From Diphasiastrum complanatum (Eukaryota; Streptophyta; Lycopodiopsida; Lycopodiales; Lycopodiaceae): DNA of 64,000 nucleotides. The position numbers were made by a program, and so were the translations under genes. Where the stretch lies: positions 86,352,032 through 86,416,031 of the forward strand of contig CM055092.1 in NCBI GenBank assembly GCA_029204225.1, read 5' to 3'. The first letter of the stretch is position 1; each line of letters starts with the position of its first letter. Below are positions 32,530 to 47,939 of this stretch, piece after piece. The notes beneath the pieces were generated by a model that had not been told where the DNA came from, searched no databases, and worked only from the letters and a program-made list of their open reading frames with translations.

Positions 32530-32640
32530 ATGGCGATGGCGGATTTGGCTCCGAGTGAGAGTATAAGTGTGAGCTCTATACACATCTATCCGGTCAAGGG
32601 TTGCAAAGGCATTTCGTTAGTGAAGTTTCCGCACACTTGA
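32530..32640 (+). pseudogene. First exon or fragment of a MOSC N-terminal-domain protein
   Basis: The 36-residue frame begins after a GAG-rich 5' UTR. After 13 residues it reads 'VSSIHIYPVKGCKGIS', the opening strand of the MOSC N-terminal beta-barrel, where family members have 'YPVKSCRGIS'; Ser is Gly and Arg is Lys here. MOSC/mARC-type proteins use molybdenum cofactor to reduce N-hydroxylated substrates. The frame stops 8 codons later. A GTTAGT splice-donor-like hexamer at 32616-32621 falls right after 'GIS', so it may be a true exon 1. No second exon was recognised downstream. Either a captured or duplicated gene start, or a gene broken by rearrangement. Confidence 0.6.
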
Positions 32641-34894
32641 GATGTAATGGTCTTGTAGATTACATTTTATATAAGATCATTTCTTCCGTATACTTAGGTA
32701 GCCTCCTCATGGTACAATTCTGGAGTTTGGAGGATGGAGAGCATATGTCTTATTGAGTGTGAGCTTCCTCCATTTGATGGAGATGATAGATCAATGTATG
32801 ATAGCTTGTGTTTCTATTGGCGTTTGTACTATATCTATGATTGTGTTCATAACCTGGTATCACATCACTTGTTTGAGTAGTTGCAAAGGCATTGATTTGT
32901 TTTTTTTTTCCTCTAGGCATTTTCTCTCTAGCCAGTTTATCCTCTATAGCCATTTTTTTCTCTCTCTAGCCATTCCGTTTCTTTGGTCCTAAATAGGATT
33001 GCTTTTTCACTTTTTTGCATTTTGTTTTCTAGTATGCACTTTGTGCTTTTGACTGGGCCACAGTTATGTCATCTGGTCCCACTTGGGAGCTCAAGGTTTT
33101 GTCTTGTCAATACTGGCAAATTATAGATCAAGCACTTCATAATTGATATTTCTAGTGTTTTTAAGCTTGCTCACCAATATTGCAAATTCAATAAGCAGAT
33201 CAATCAACAAGGCCAACGAACAGAGGTTTTGCAGATGGTTATCATACAACCTTCACGGATTTCACAGGTCAAATTTTTGGAGTGGCTGGATGTAGCAATT
33301 CTTTCCGGGGAATGTTAATGAGCATAAATAGTGTTTTAAGGGACGTACATCCGGAAAGCTTACCAGCTTAAGTTTTCCCTACACTACTAGCCAATTAGAG
33401 CATAACCATTTAACTACTAGAATGAAAGTCATTTTTGGTAAGATGGAATTATATTTATGCACTCAACCAACACTTGCAGGATCCACTTCCAATCAACTGA
33501 TTTAGGCCCACGTACATCAGCTTTTCTAAAAAATTAAATATACTGATTCTTTTCTCCCGACGTGAGGTTACATGGTGTTTGTTGATCATGTGGTTTTTTC
33601 AAAAACAAGTGACTGTGTATTGCTATTTGACATGACATGACCTTTAGCTTGGATGTATTCCCTACATAATCTTTAGCAAAGTTGCCTTTTTTTGGTTCTT
33701 ATCAAAATGTTTGTATCTCCAAATCATAGAATTAATGAACCGTTAACGATTCAGTACGGTTCTCAGAACCGTCGTACCATTCACAATTATTTTTAGGGGG
33801 AACCTCGTCTCTTGCAGGCACGATCCAGATAATGAGCGGAGGAGTTCAACGAAAGCCATGTGTTAATGACATCATGTCAGGTGCCAGTGTTTTACGGTCC
33901 CACTTGCCCGTCCTGCCCTCCTTTTCCACGCTTCAACGATGCCCTTCACTCACACCCTTCACATGCACCTCTCATATGCTTTTCAAACAAAATATAAATG
34001 CCTTTCAATCTTCCAACTAAACTTACTTTGGCATAAACTTTGGTAGTTGGTTGTGATTTACAAAATTGAATTGCATGTAATTAATTACACATTAATATGG
34101 CAGGTTAGAATGCACAAATTTGATTTTATTAACCAATTGTCTATTAAAATGGATTTAAATGAATCAAAAATATTAATGGGAATACATACCGCTATTCTAC
34201 CGTATACAACATACGTTTGCAATGGCATTGGCCCACTCATTTACCATGCGAACGTGCCAATAAGCGCTCACGATCAATCTGTGTTCCTCAGATGGCTAAT
34301 CGAAAAAAAATGAACGAACATTAAGGCCTAAGCCCGCGTTTATTGAGAGCTCTCAAGCGACAAATCCACGTTTCTTGCAGGCTCTGTAAACATTTTTTGT
34401 TTGAGAGCCAATGGGATTATATTTCGCTTTGGAAAAGCTTCACATTACTCTTGTAAAAGAAGCTGGGAGAAATCTCATGCCTTACCATATTATGGGGCTT
34501 GCTTCTCACTATCCATTGTGTTTTTTTTAACTGCCTTTTTATAGGGTGTACATGTGCCATACAGTATGATCTCATTTTTTGTAACATAGGTGCCAAATGC
34601 CTAGTTGGCCCATTGTACATTGTAAATTGTTTCATTGTTATCCAGTCACATTATTTGACATAAATTGAGGAAAGCCCACAAGGCTCATTTGAGTAGGGTA
34701 GTACCTATCAAGATACTGCCTTTTGGCACTTAGAGACTTTGTCTAATTATGTTTTACTTGCACTTGCAATTATTCAGTTGATACATAAGAGTGTGGCTAC
34801 TTTAAAGTTTTGTGTGCTCTTATGTGAATGCTTCTATAGTCTCTTTGTTGTTGTGTAGTTGTGATAGATGACTAGCAACTTTCAATATTCTCCT
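32641..34894. other. No gene seen
   Basis: AT-rich; short frames have no domain signal. A small hairpin ACGGTTC/GAACCGT with a 3-base loop lies at 33757-33773. Possible decayed intron or flank of the MOSC fragment, not provable. Confidence 0.4.
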
Positions 34895-36060
34895 TTCCAT
34901 CTATCAAAGAGCTTTAACTTTGACTCTTGTCTTACTTTATGCATGTTGCTTGGATATCTTGAAGCATTTGAAGGCTTTTAATTTTGCTATTAGGGACATA
35001 ATAGTAGTGTGTCTTGAGAATTCATCAATGAAAGTTATAAAAAACTTAGCTCCACTTTAAGATGTACTTTGCATAGGACCACAAATATCACTATGAACCA
35101 TTTCAAGAAAGTGTCTAGCTCTCTGAGCTTGGTTGTTTAAAACTTGCTTCTTGAATGTTTTGTTCGCATACAATATTCACACATGTGAGTTGAAGAAGTA
35201 AAATCTCTAAGCCATTAACCATTTTATGTTTATGCATGTACTAAAAATTTCTTATATTGATGTATCCAAATACATAGGCATTGTTTTCTATGAAAGTTTT
35301 AGTAGGCAAGGTTTCAAGTTAGGATGAATATTCATGACAAACATGTATAGGTGATTATTTGTGAAAAACTTGGCAAGAATCTTACCTTTGTTATTTAAGA
35401 TTTGACATTGAATTGTGCAAGATTTTCAAAGTCAGTAATTCAAGTTGTGGCAAAAAGAATGTAGTCAAATTTGGAATGTACAATACATGAGTAACGGTCT
35501 TGTAATTACCACACTAAAAGAGTAATTTGTATTGTACCTTGTCTTGCTATGGTGAGAACTTGAGTCTGACAAGTAAATTGGATTGCCATGTCTTTACTTG
35601 GTTAAATTCTTGAACCGGTTGGTTTTACAAGTCATATGTTGATTAGCCCCAAAATCAAGGTAACAACATCTATGATCTAAGAATTTTGAAAATTTGGCCA
35701 TGAACAATTTTTGTGCATCACTTGCATTGGGAGCATTAGGATTGTTGACTACAACTTTACCCTATAGCTACTTCTCTTTGTTTTCATTGTACTATTCTTG
35801 TATTCCTTGATGTCATGGCTAGGTTTCTTGTAGCATCTAAAAACTTGTGTTTCATCTTGTTAGAGTTCTTCTTTGACCAATCATTGGCTAAAGGTTGGTT
35901 ATCCTTGGTTTTTGAAGGACTTGCATTCTTGGAGTTCTTTGAATGGTGTAAGAGCTATTGAATTAGATAACCATTTGGGCATGAACATGTCCCTAGATTC
36001 AATATAGAAACATTTAGGGAGTGGCAAGTTACAATTTAGACCTCAAAGAACCATATTCTT
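34895..36060 (-). pseudogene. Very old copia remnant (copia-D): knuckle, protease, integrase
   Basis: No long ORF remains, but translation of - in shifting frames recovers the copia order. A CCHC remnant 'CYKKPSHDIKEY' near 35825-35865 has lost its last Cys to Tyr. The protease 'LDFGANQHMT' near 35635-35665 has Ser of DSGA changed to Phe. Pre-integrase 'MVNGLE' lies near 35215. Integrase has 'MVHSDICGPM' near 35075-35110, 'FFITFIDEFSRHT' near 35000-35045 and 'KAFKCF' near 34965. It then fades near 34895. LTRs were not found. Confidence 0.7.
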
Positions 36061-39000
36061 TTGCAACCCTAAAAAATCTCATACACAATCTAATACAAAC
36101 ATATGGCGTCTCCTATTTACAATGACCTAAATGGATAATGAGAAAAAAAAAATGAAAGCAAAGTTTTGCTAGCATCAATGCTTCATTATCATTGTAAGAA
36201 CGGAGATACTTAAAAAAAAAAAAAGTGGCTTCCAAAATCAAATTTATGACACAAATGCTAACATGGCACATTTTGAAAACGAGCTATTTGATTTAATCAT
36301 TTATGGATATGCTAATAATTGATGAAATTGCTTTGAAATTGCTCTCTCTTTTATGATATGGAAAGCAATGAAATGATAAAAAAATTTATAATGGTAATCT
36401 AGATGGCCCTTTTAACTATTCTATAATGATTAATAGTTATACACAGAGATGTACAAACTATTTATAAGCTATATACAAAAAGCTAACTTTACTAGGCTAT
36501 CTTTTAAACAACTAGTCCATACTTTTACATCTGTTAAATAGGACTTTAAAACCTACACACTTGCATATTCAATAAACATGCTTTGGACAATTCATTGGAA
36601 AATTTGGTTTTCAAATGAAATAAGATCAATTAATAATTGTTTGTAGCAAACAATAGCAAGTACTTTTCCTTTGGCAAAAAATAAAGAAAGATTTATTTTT
36701 GCTATGTAGTTTTGAGAGAAAAGGCACCCTTGAAAGGTATTGCAACTTGCATGATGAATGTTGAAGTGGCTTATATAAGCTAGTCATGAAAAACATAATT
36801 AAATGATGAGATATAGAGCCACTTCATTCTCCTTTCTATGTACAACCAAGATTGTGCCAAGTGACTGGCCTTTTGATTTCAAACATCCTCAAAATATCAG
36901 TTAAATAACAATTTCCTTGGATTTTCCAATGTAAGTCAATGGATATATGGTTCTAAATGAAATTACTAGAAAAAGGCTTTTTGTCTTGAACTCAACAATG
37001 GAAAAATTACCCTTGAACTTAATAATTTTGTTAATCCTGAATTGGACTTTTCCATATTAGAGTATTCTCCTTAAATATTTAAATGAGAAAATGTGATTAT
37101 GGCAAGGATGCTATAAGGAATTCAAATCGATGATATTGAGTGTGACAAACTAAATTGCTTCAATGGATTAACATCTCAAACACAAATATTAATGGGTGTT
37201 CATAGACTGTGAATGTGATCGAATTTAGGTAGTTGCAAAGGATATATATATATATATATATATATACAATAGAGGAATTTGCTCTTTTTAAATTAGAGTT
37301 TGCGCTAATCCATTCCAATTTGTAGTTGGCTTTTTTAAAGTTGCTTGTTTTACTACAATGATGCAATTTCCTAGGTAAGAACATTTCATGTCACTTTCAT
37401 GGTCTTAGGTATGGTTGCAAAATGTTGAGTGGTATATGGTGGATGTTACATTTGAAGTTCATTAGGCCATATTGCTAGTAACTCACAAGCCTTTAGAAAA
37501 GTAGGTGTAGTTTCAAAATTTGATCCACAAGGTTACAAGACTCTTTTTTTGACATTTTTACTAGATCACTAAAATTTGCCTTAACAATTGTCAATATAAG
37601 GCTTACAACCCATTCATGAAGAAATTGGTCCATGTGTTATCTAGCAAGTTGTTAAGGATTCATATGCATTCGTAGAGAGATTGAACCATGTGAGGTCTAT
37701 CGATAGAAAGTGATTTTTGTTGACACTTGCACATGACAAAATAATAAGCAAAGAAATGTCAAATCAATAAAGCAATCAAGCTTAATACTCCAAAAAGTTG
37801 AGCATCAATGTTTCATGCTAGGGAGTTAATAAATGTAAATGCTCAAGTTTGTGTGTCTTTTTTGCTTTAATATGTCAAGTGTCATCAAACTTCAAGGTTC
37901 ATAAGGATGCACTTGTAAAGATTCATTTAGGATGATGGAATAAGTTGGTTAAGACACATGACTACAATACAATTGACCACCATTATCTTTTACTTTTCTA
38001 ATGAGCTTCATTAAACAAATGATCTACCTATCATGGCTCAATCTCTTTTCTAGCAAGAGAGAGTTAGCATGTTTCAATGGCTTGATCTTTTCATGAAGCA
38101 CCATGTGTCATGAACAAGTGTTATTTTCTCAAACATATTGCTTTCTTACATGATGAAAGTGCTCATTTTTTAATGACCACAAAATTACTAATCTACGTGC
38201 TCTACGAGTTTTACGATGCACCTTTATCTTATTAAAAGGCTTATATTTTGTTGCATAAAAGGCTTAATGATTATCACATTCCAATTTAGTGTTACCAATT
38301 GCTAGTTTCACCTTTGCTTTATCTTTTGAAAATTATTTTTTATCAACTATCAATTTCAAGTAGCGCTAGCTTTTAAAATTTGATGTTCATATTCGAGACT
38401 TTGGGTATGGTTTGATAAAAGCTAATGGTCTTATTTTTCTTCTCTCAATGTGCTCTTCACTTGATGGACCTATTAGACATGTTATAATTTTGAACATGTG
38501 AGATATCATGTGCTACACTTGTTGTACCATGGTTTCAGTCATGAGACTAGGACCGGTTGCACGTATGACGAGGCAGTCGATGGGACATGCATCAAGTCAG
38601 CGGCAACTTGGGTCATGCATGGGTTGCTACTAAAGTCCTATATGTACAATTTAAGTTTTTGAAATATAGTCTTGCTATGTGGAGTTTGAGCTTGGAGAGT
38701 GCTTATTGAGTTGTTTTTAGTCTATGTCATTATGTGATCCTATGTGACATGAATTTAAACTTGGTATAAGATCTTGACAGGGTTTCGGCATAGAGCACTG
38801 CTGTTGTTCAAGATGAGCTTCAAAAAAGTCAATTTTCTAAGAGTTTGAGGTCTATGGCAATTAGTAATTGGAAAGCGAAGCATTGGTGCATTGAGTTAGG
38901 CATGCATAGGCTTACCAAGCTCATAGTTGACTGCTTCAGCCTATGCATAGCATCAGACATGGTAAAAAAAGGTCAAAATTTGAGAAACTTGCAATCGATT

Positions 39001-39409
39001 TTTTTGAGAAACCGAACAAGGCTTTCAAGTTTTCAAAAAAATGGCCATAGCATCATCGTTTCTTCACCGATCTGGATGCCATAAAAACCAGTCACTAGTT
39101 GTGGGAGGTTGTTGGAGAGCCATAGCGATTTTTCACAAATTTGGATCTGATCTGAGCTACTATTAGAGGAAAAAGATTTTTTCACTAAGGAGAGAGAAAA
39201 CTCAATTTTTTAAACTACTCTAAAAACTTTATTTCTCCACCAAATTTGAAAATCTAGAGGTTAGTTGTCATGGGTGATTCTAGCTGTGTTTTAGATTTTT
39301 TAGAAAACCACTATAAATCGTGGTTGATCCATCCAAAAATTTGGAGGGTGCGATTGTAAAGAGAGAAGAGAGGGCCATGAAGGTCGTGTGCATCGGAGGA
39401 GAGTGAGGA
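36061..39409. other. No gene seen; possible LTR leader near 38.76 kb
   Basis: Long AT-rich stretch without coding signal. An (AT)n run is at 37242-37266. At 38761-38773 TTGGTATAAGATC is two bases from the initiator tRNA-Met PBS, and the 640 bp after it look like a retroelement leader that is cut by copia-A4 at about 39410. The corresponding LTR end is not clear. Confidence 0.35.
37242..37266. repeat. (AT)n microsatellite
   Basis: Uninterrupted AT dinucleotide run. Confidence 0.95.
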
Positions 39410-39838
39410 CAGACGAAGATGTTGCTACTACCCAGCAACAAATCCCAAGAGCGGTTCTTCAGTCGAATCCTCCCAGAAGATCAAGCCGAGTGCGCACATA
39501 GCCCACAAGGTATACTCTTGAGTCTGTATGTCTCTTGATACAGGAACTGATGACAGTCGAAGAGGCACTAAGCCAGCCAGACTCTGATCTCTGGAGAGAA
39601 GCTATGGACGGAGAGTATTCCTCTCTGATCAATAACCAGACATGGTCATTAGTCGAAGCTCCTATTGGCTGCACTATCATTGATTGCAAATGGATCTTTA
39701 AGATCAAATACAATGCCAACGGAGCAATTGACCGAAGGAAGGCAAGACTGGTAGCACGAGGATTCACCTGGATCTCAAATGTCGACTAAAGTGAGACTTT
39801 TAGTCCAGTCATCAAACATTCTCGATCCGAATGCTCCT
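39410..39838 (+). pseudogene. copia-A4 RT, N-terminal block
   Basis: Contains 'LWREAMDGEYSSL', 'DCKWIFKIKYNANG', 'KARLVARGF' and, after a TAA stop at 39787, 'SETFSPVIKHS'. It ends at the inversion breakpoint before 'DLEVHQLDVQT'. Confidence 0.85.
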
Positions 39839-39840
39839 GT

Positions 39841-40320
39841 CTGTTAAGAACATTTTGAAGATACCTTTGTTGAGTGATGTAAATCAGTCGATTTGCTTTG
39901 TCTCTGTGGATTTGAATTTTCAGACAGAAGTGAGCTTCGCCCAGATCAGTCATGTCGAACTCTGAAAACAACATCTGCTTCGAATCCTTGACCATATTGG
40001 TATTGTTGCTGAAGAGCAACGTATCATCCACGTACAAGGTGATGATAATGAAGGATTGTTGTGCTGACTTGGAATAGACGTTGCAATCAGCAGTGCTTGG
40101 TTTGAATCCTTGTTCAATGAGGAATGTGTTGATCCTCTGAAACCAAGCTCTGGCAGACTATTTCAAGCCGTACAATATTTTGTGGAGTCTACAAACATGA
40201 TTTTTCATACCTTCCAGAATGTATCCTTCGGGCTGGAGCATGTAGATATCTTCTTGTATCACTCCATTCAGATAGGCTGTTTGTACATCGAGTTGATGCA
40301 CTTCAAGGTCAGCAGCTGCA
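39841..40320 (-). pseudogene. copia-A4 RT, inverted middle block with catalytic site
   Basis: Read on -, from 40320 it gives 'AADLEVHQLDVQTAYLNG', 'DIYMLQPEGYILEGMKN' and 'LHKILYGLK', then 'MYVDDTLLFSNN' with both catalytic Asp, and 'YLQNVL' at the left end. In copia-A1 these are the bases that follow the + block above, so the segment was flipped in place. About 30 bp of the next stretch are missing at the right breakpoint. Confidence 0.88.
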
Positions 40321-41080
40321 GTGGATCCAGGCATGCATCTGCCAAAGGACCAATGTCCCAAGACCAAGCAAGAAGTGGAGCAAATGGGAGAATACCCTTA
40401 TCGATCGATACTAGGATCTCTCATGTACGCAATGGTCTATACAAGACCTAATATCTCTTTTGGTGTAAGCTCACTCAACCAATACATGGCTAATCCTGGC
40501 ATTACCCATTGGAAGCCTCTCATACAAGTCATGAGATATATTCAAGCTACCATGGACCAGTGCATCTGCTATGGAGATGTCAACAGCGACAATCTTCATC
40601 AGCTCAGTGGTTATTCTGATGCAAGCTGGGGAGGAGATGTAGACAATCGTAAATCCACATTTGGATTTACATTCTTCTTCAGCGGCGGTCCTATCTCATG
40701 GAACAGTCGTAAGCAATCTTCTATCACATTTTCTTCTACAGAAGCAATATACATTGTTGTCTCTCAATCTATCAAGGAAGCGTTTTGGTTGAGAAATTTA
40801 CTGTCAGATGTTAATCTGAATCAGTATAGCCCTACAATTTTATTTTGTGATAATTGAGTGTTATTGCCTTGTCGGCCAACCCTAGATTTCACTCTAGGAG
40901 TAAGCACATTGAAATTAGATATCACTACATCAGGGGCAAGGTTCTCAACAAGGAAGTAAGCTTAACATACTGTAGAATGCAGACATGGTTGCAGACATAT
41001 TCAGAAAGCATTCAATGTTAATGCACACAACAAATTTTGTGCATTGCTTAATCTGAATATCAAGGCATTCACGGATCCAG
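40321..41080 (+). pseudogene. copia-A4 RT thumb and RNase H
   Basis: The frame 40321-40857 has 'GSLMYAMVYTRPNISF', 'GYSDASWGGDVDNRKSTFGF' and 'SSTEAIYIVV', in which the Glu-Ala-Glu motif has lost its second Glu. It ends in a TGA replacing the Gln after 'FCDN' at 40858. The rest is readable to the 'FCALLNLNIKAF' tail at about 41070. Confidence 0.85.
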
Positions 41081-41084
41081 ATTA

Positions 41085-42063
41085 TTGGATTTATTTTCTC
41101 TAGTCACCTAAATCCCATTTTAATTTGCTTCCATTCATGCTGCATATTTACTCACGTTGTCGCGCAGTCTGCATATTAACATGCAAATTCTCACAGGCGA
41201 TGAAAAGACGAAAAGCAAAGACTGACATCACACTCTCTTCACGCTCATGCAGCTGTGCTAACATACTGGACAACGACTGCAGCCACCCACGATCTCCTAC
41301 AGACAGCACATCCACCCTGTACTTTCTTCATCTGCACACCTGTAACATTATGTATATATTGAATACCATTTGTGCAGAGAGAGAGAACGAAGAAGAGAAG
41401 CTTATCAAAGATAGACAAAAGTAGATGCTCTATGCATTGATTCTTTATTTCGTCAGTAATGAGATTTCATTCCTTACAGATTGTATAAACTTCATAGGGC
41501 ATGCGGTTTCGTCCGCTATTGTCTTGTGCTCTACCGCATTATTGACATGTATACTTGATATACTTAATTTGATACAGTTCGTTGTTCTTCGTTCAGATTT
41601 GTGTTAATATTGCTATGCTTATTATTCATTCTGTCTGATCTTTCTAGTTGCTCTTTCTGGTAATAGACTACTAACATTTAGTCTTGTCTTTCGTGAATGT
41701 TTCGCGACTAATTATCAATCGAGCACTGTCTAGCTCTTCGCAAATCATTTGCGACACATAATTTGTCTTGCTATTTGTGACAAAGTATTCTTCTAGCGCT
41801 TCATTTATTAATGTTTGGCTACGTAATCAAGAACGACCGTGATTTCCATCACTAACATTCTGTTTGTTCTGATAGGTGTAGTGCTTACGGAGAGAGTCGC
41901 ATAGCTCATTCCGCTGCGTGCACGAACAATTTTTGTTTGAGTTCGTTTCTCGTTTGTGTTTTGTTTCTCGTTCGTGTTCGTCTTACCCCTCTGAGCTGAT
42001 TTTTTTTTTGTTTCTAAAATACAACACCTTTCTCAATTCTCGTTCATCTCCCTCTCTCCAACA
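41085..42063 (+). repeat. copia-A4 3' LTR
   Basis: It aligns with the solo LTR at 17723 but begins TTGGATTTA because the bases from the G-run of the PPT to the LTR's first TG are missing. It ends ...CTCTCCAACA at 42063. TATA-like TATGTATATATTG is at 41349. It is shorter than the other LTRs because of internal deletions. Confidence 0.88.
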
Positions 42064-42322
42064 GATAGGGTCTTTCACTATATCAATGAGTGCAACTTTT
42101 ACTCAAGATTTGAGTTGGGTGAGACTAGAAATTTGAGTTTTTTCCATGAAAAGAATTTACTGAAGAAAATGTTTGGTCGATGTGCTCTTGTTATTACACG
42201 ATTTGAAAAGCCATTTGTTGCTGCACTTAAAGGGATGTGAGATGACCTCAGAGAAGGCTGTGATGTTCTCAGGACCTCAAAAAAAGGCTAATAATTGTTC
42301 AAAAAGGAGATTGTGGTGGGTT

Positions 42323-42672
42323 TCGTATTATGGAAGGATCCGGGCACATTCCATTCTGCTAAATTTGGGCAAGGCCCGGAGGGGCCAGGCCTAGATTTTT
42401 ATGGAAAGCCGAACTGGGCAGAATGGCCTGTGCTCGGGCACCTTCCATTGCGTAATGGATACCTAGGATTTTTTCACATGCCCAATACGAAGCATAATGG
42501 GCAGTTTGACTTTGACTAACCATTGAAAATGCACCACGTGGCAGGTGTCGTACAGACAGGCAGAACAAGGCAAAAAAAAAAAAGAATCTGCCTTTGAATA
42601 ATATGCATACATTTTCTGCTTTTTAATTTGTCTGAAAATGGACATAATATGCAGCAGGTATCCATTACGTGC
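42323..42672. mobile_element. MITE-like hairpin element, copy 2
   Basis: Same architecture as copy 1: TTTCGTATTATGGAAGG at the left, an internal hairpin ending GGGCACCTTCCATTGCG, and the right end AGGTATCCATTACGTG. The words CGTAATGGATACCT (42460) and AGGTATCCATTACG (42656) are exact complements. Non-coding. Confidence 0.65.
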
Positions 42673-43037
42673 TTGGAAACAACACTTCCTACAAAATTTG
42701 ATTGTTTACAACCATTGGTTAGTTAAATCTGAGCATAATTTCTGCCCCTAGTTTGTAGAGGAAGGGTGCAACTTGTTGTGGCATCAATCGACATCACAAA
42801 CACTCATAAAATTAGTTGGACCAAGTTTTTGCAGGAGGTTGTGGAGGGAAAAGTCCAAATCCATAGAGAAAAGGCATGGAGATAGCTAGACCATTGCACG
42901 TGCAATTATAGGAGAGACACATTTTAGTCTAAACCATTTAGCGGCCTGAGGAAATGAGCTTGGTGCATGGAACTTGATCCAAGCTTGGTGCTCTACTTGA
43001 TCGTGGAATCTCTCTAAAACAATACTTTGAAAATCAC

Positions 43038-43040
<3 letters not shown>

Positions 43041-43127
<87 letters not shown>
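43041..43127. repeat. (GA)n microsatellite
   Basis: Uninterrupted GA run that sits at the end of a copia RNase H fragment. Confidence 0.97.
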
Positions 43128-43129
<2 letters not shown>

Positions 43130-43380
43130 ATACAATTAAAAGAATGCTTAATTAATGCATGGTTTGCTTTCGACTGAATCCGACCATTGTTGAGTAGGAA
43201 GGCAAATTTAGAAGTGGATTTTCTTGTGTCAACATCACCTGCCCAATTTGCATATGTATATCCATGCAATGGGTGAATATCAGATGGATCAATCTCGCCA
43301 TAGGAGATGCATAGGTCGATACTAGCTTGAACATATCTTATGACTCAGAGCCTGTTAGGCTCGGATCTATCTCTCATGGA
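43130..43380 (-). pseudogene. copia RNase H scrap
   Basis: The - frame reads 'GYTYANWAGDVDTRKSTSKFAFLLNNG', the first RNase H strand of copia elements with the first acidic Asp of 'DADW' read as Tyr-Ala-Asn. 'IRYVQASIDLCI' precedes it near 43320-43345. It breaks off at the GA array. The family cannot be fixed from so short a piece. Confidence 0.7.
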
Positions 43381-43559
43381 TCTTCTTGGTGAGAAAATCG
43401 TATCATCCCTTTGATGTTTTTTTTAACTTTGAGATGGAAATTTTACAACAATGTTGTTGTCTTATTTTGAAACGTCCTAAAAACTGCTTTTAACAAATTT
43501 GGACATGTTGTTTCTACGAACAATGCAATTATCAGAAGTAGACTTTTATGACAATGTTT

Positions 43560-47215
<3,656 letters not shown>

Positions 47216-47261
47216 TCATCCTCTATGTATATAGAGGCAAAGGAAGGAATTGGTCTTTAAT

Positions 47262-47875
47262 TTGATCAATGATTACAAGAACTGCCTGGCTTTGTACACC
47301 AATAGGAAAGACTACTCCAAGGGCAAGAATCAAGTGCAGCAGCAACAGTAGAAGCCTCACACTCAAGGTGAGCATGGTGGATCACGAAAGAAGCTTTTCT
47401 GTAGATATTGCAAGAGAGCCAATCATGACATCAAGGAGTGTCATATCCGGATCTACAATGAGGAAAAGAAGCAACAACAACAACAACAACCAGACTCCTC
47501 CAACACGACGGAATTCAAGGAGCAGAATACACATTTGTTAATGGCTTACAACAATAGCAACGAAGACTGTGATAGTTGGTACCTGGACAGCGACGCTACC
47601 CAACACATGACCTCTCGTAAGGAATGGTTTACTGAGTATGCAACTTACAGCAGAGATCAATTCATCTACCTCGGAGATTCAAGCACCATACACGTGGAAG
47701 GCAAAGAAATAGTGAAGATCACTTTCAACAATGATCTATCTATTTGTGCTCCCAATGTCCTTCACGTTCCTCAGCTATCAAAGAACCTGTTATCAATCTC
47801 TAAGATAACTGATGAGGGCTACACTGTTACTTTCTCATCTGAGTAGTGTACAATATTCAAGGAAGATACTACTCT
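47262..47875 (+). pseudogene. copia-C gag end, zinc knuckle and protease
   Basis: A Gln-rich stretch with one stop leads to 'FCRYCKRANHDIKEC' (47398-47442), a complete C-x2-C-x4-H-x4-C knuckle. A second Gln run and a frame change precede the frame 47535-47846. There 'WYLDSDATQHMT' shows the protease turn as Asp-Ser-Asp-Ala, so the invariant Gly is Asp. 'LHVPQLSKNLLSISKI' ends the protease. Confidence 0.82.
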
Positions 47876-47939
47876 GACTACATGCACTAGAGTCATAAAT
47901 CTTTACATACTCTCTAATTTAGTTGCATTAGCTAGTATC

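Larger units (their letters stand above)
39410..42063 (+). mobile_element. Rearranged copia-A copy (copia-A4) with 3' LTR
   Basis: Truncated on the left inside the integrase-RT linker. The RT start is on + (39410-39838), the RT middle is inverted (39841-40320, -), then RT thumb and RNase H on + (40321-41080) and a 3' LTR (41085-42063). The PPT is lost. Each piece matches copia-A1 closely. Confidence 0.9.

Noticed and set aside
33757-33773. ACGGTTC hairpin as a regulatory stem
   Set aside because: A 7-bp stem is expected by chance in 64 kb and has no gene next to it.
38761-38773. Primer-binding site of a further LTR element
   Set aside because: Two mismatches to the tRNA-Met PBS and no confirmed LTR end beside it; mentioned only as a possibility in the region note.
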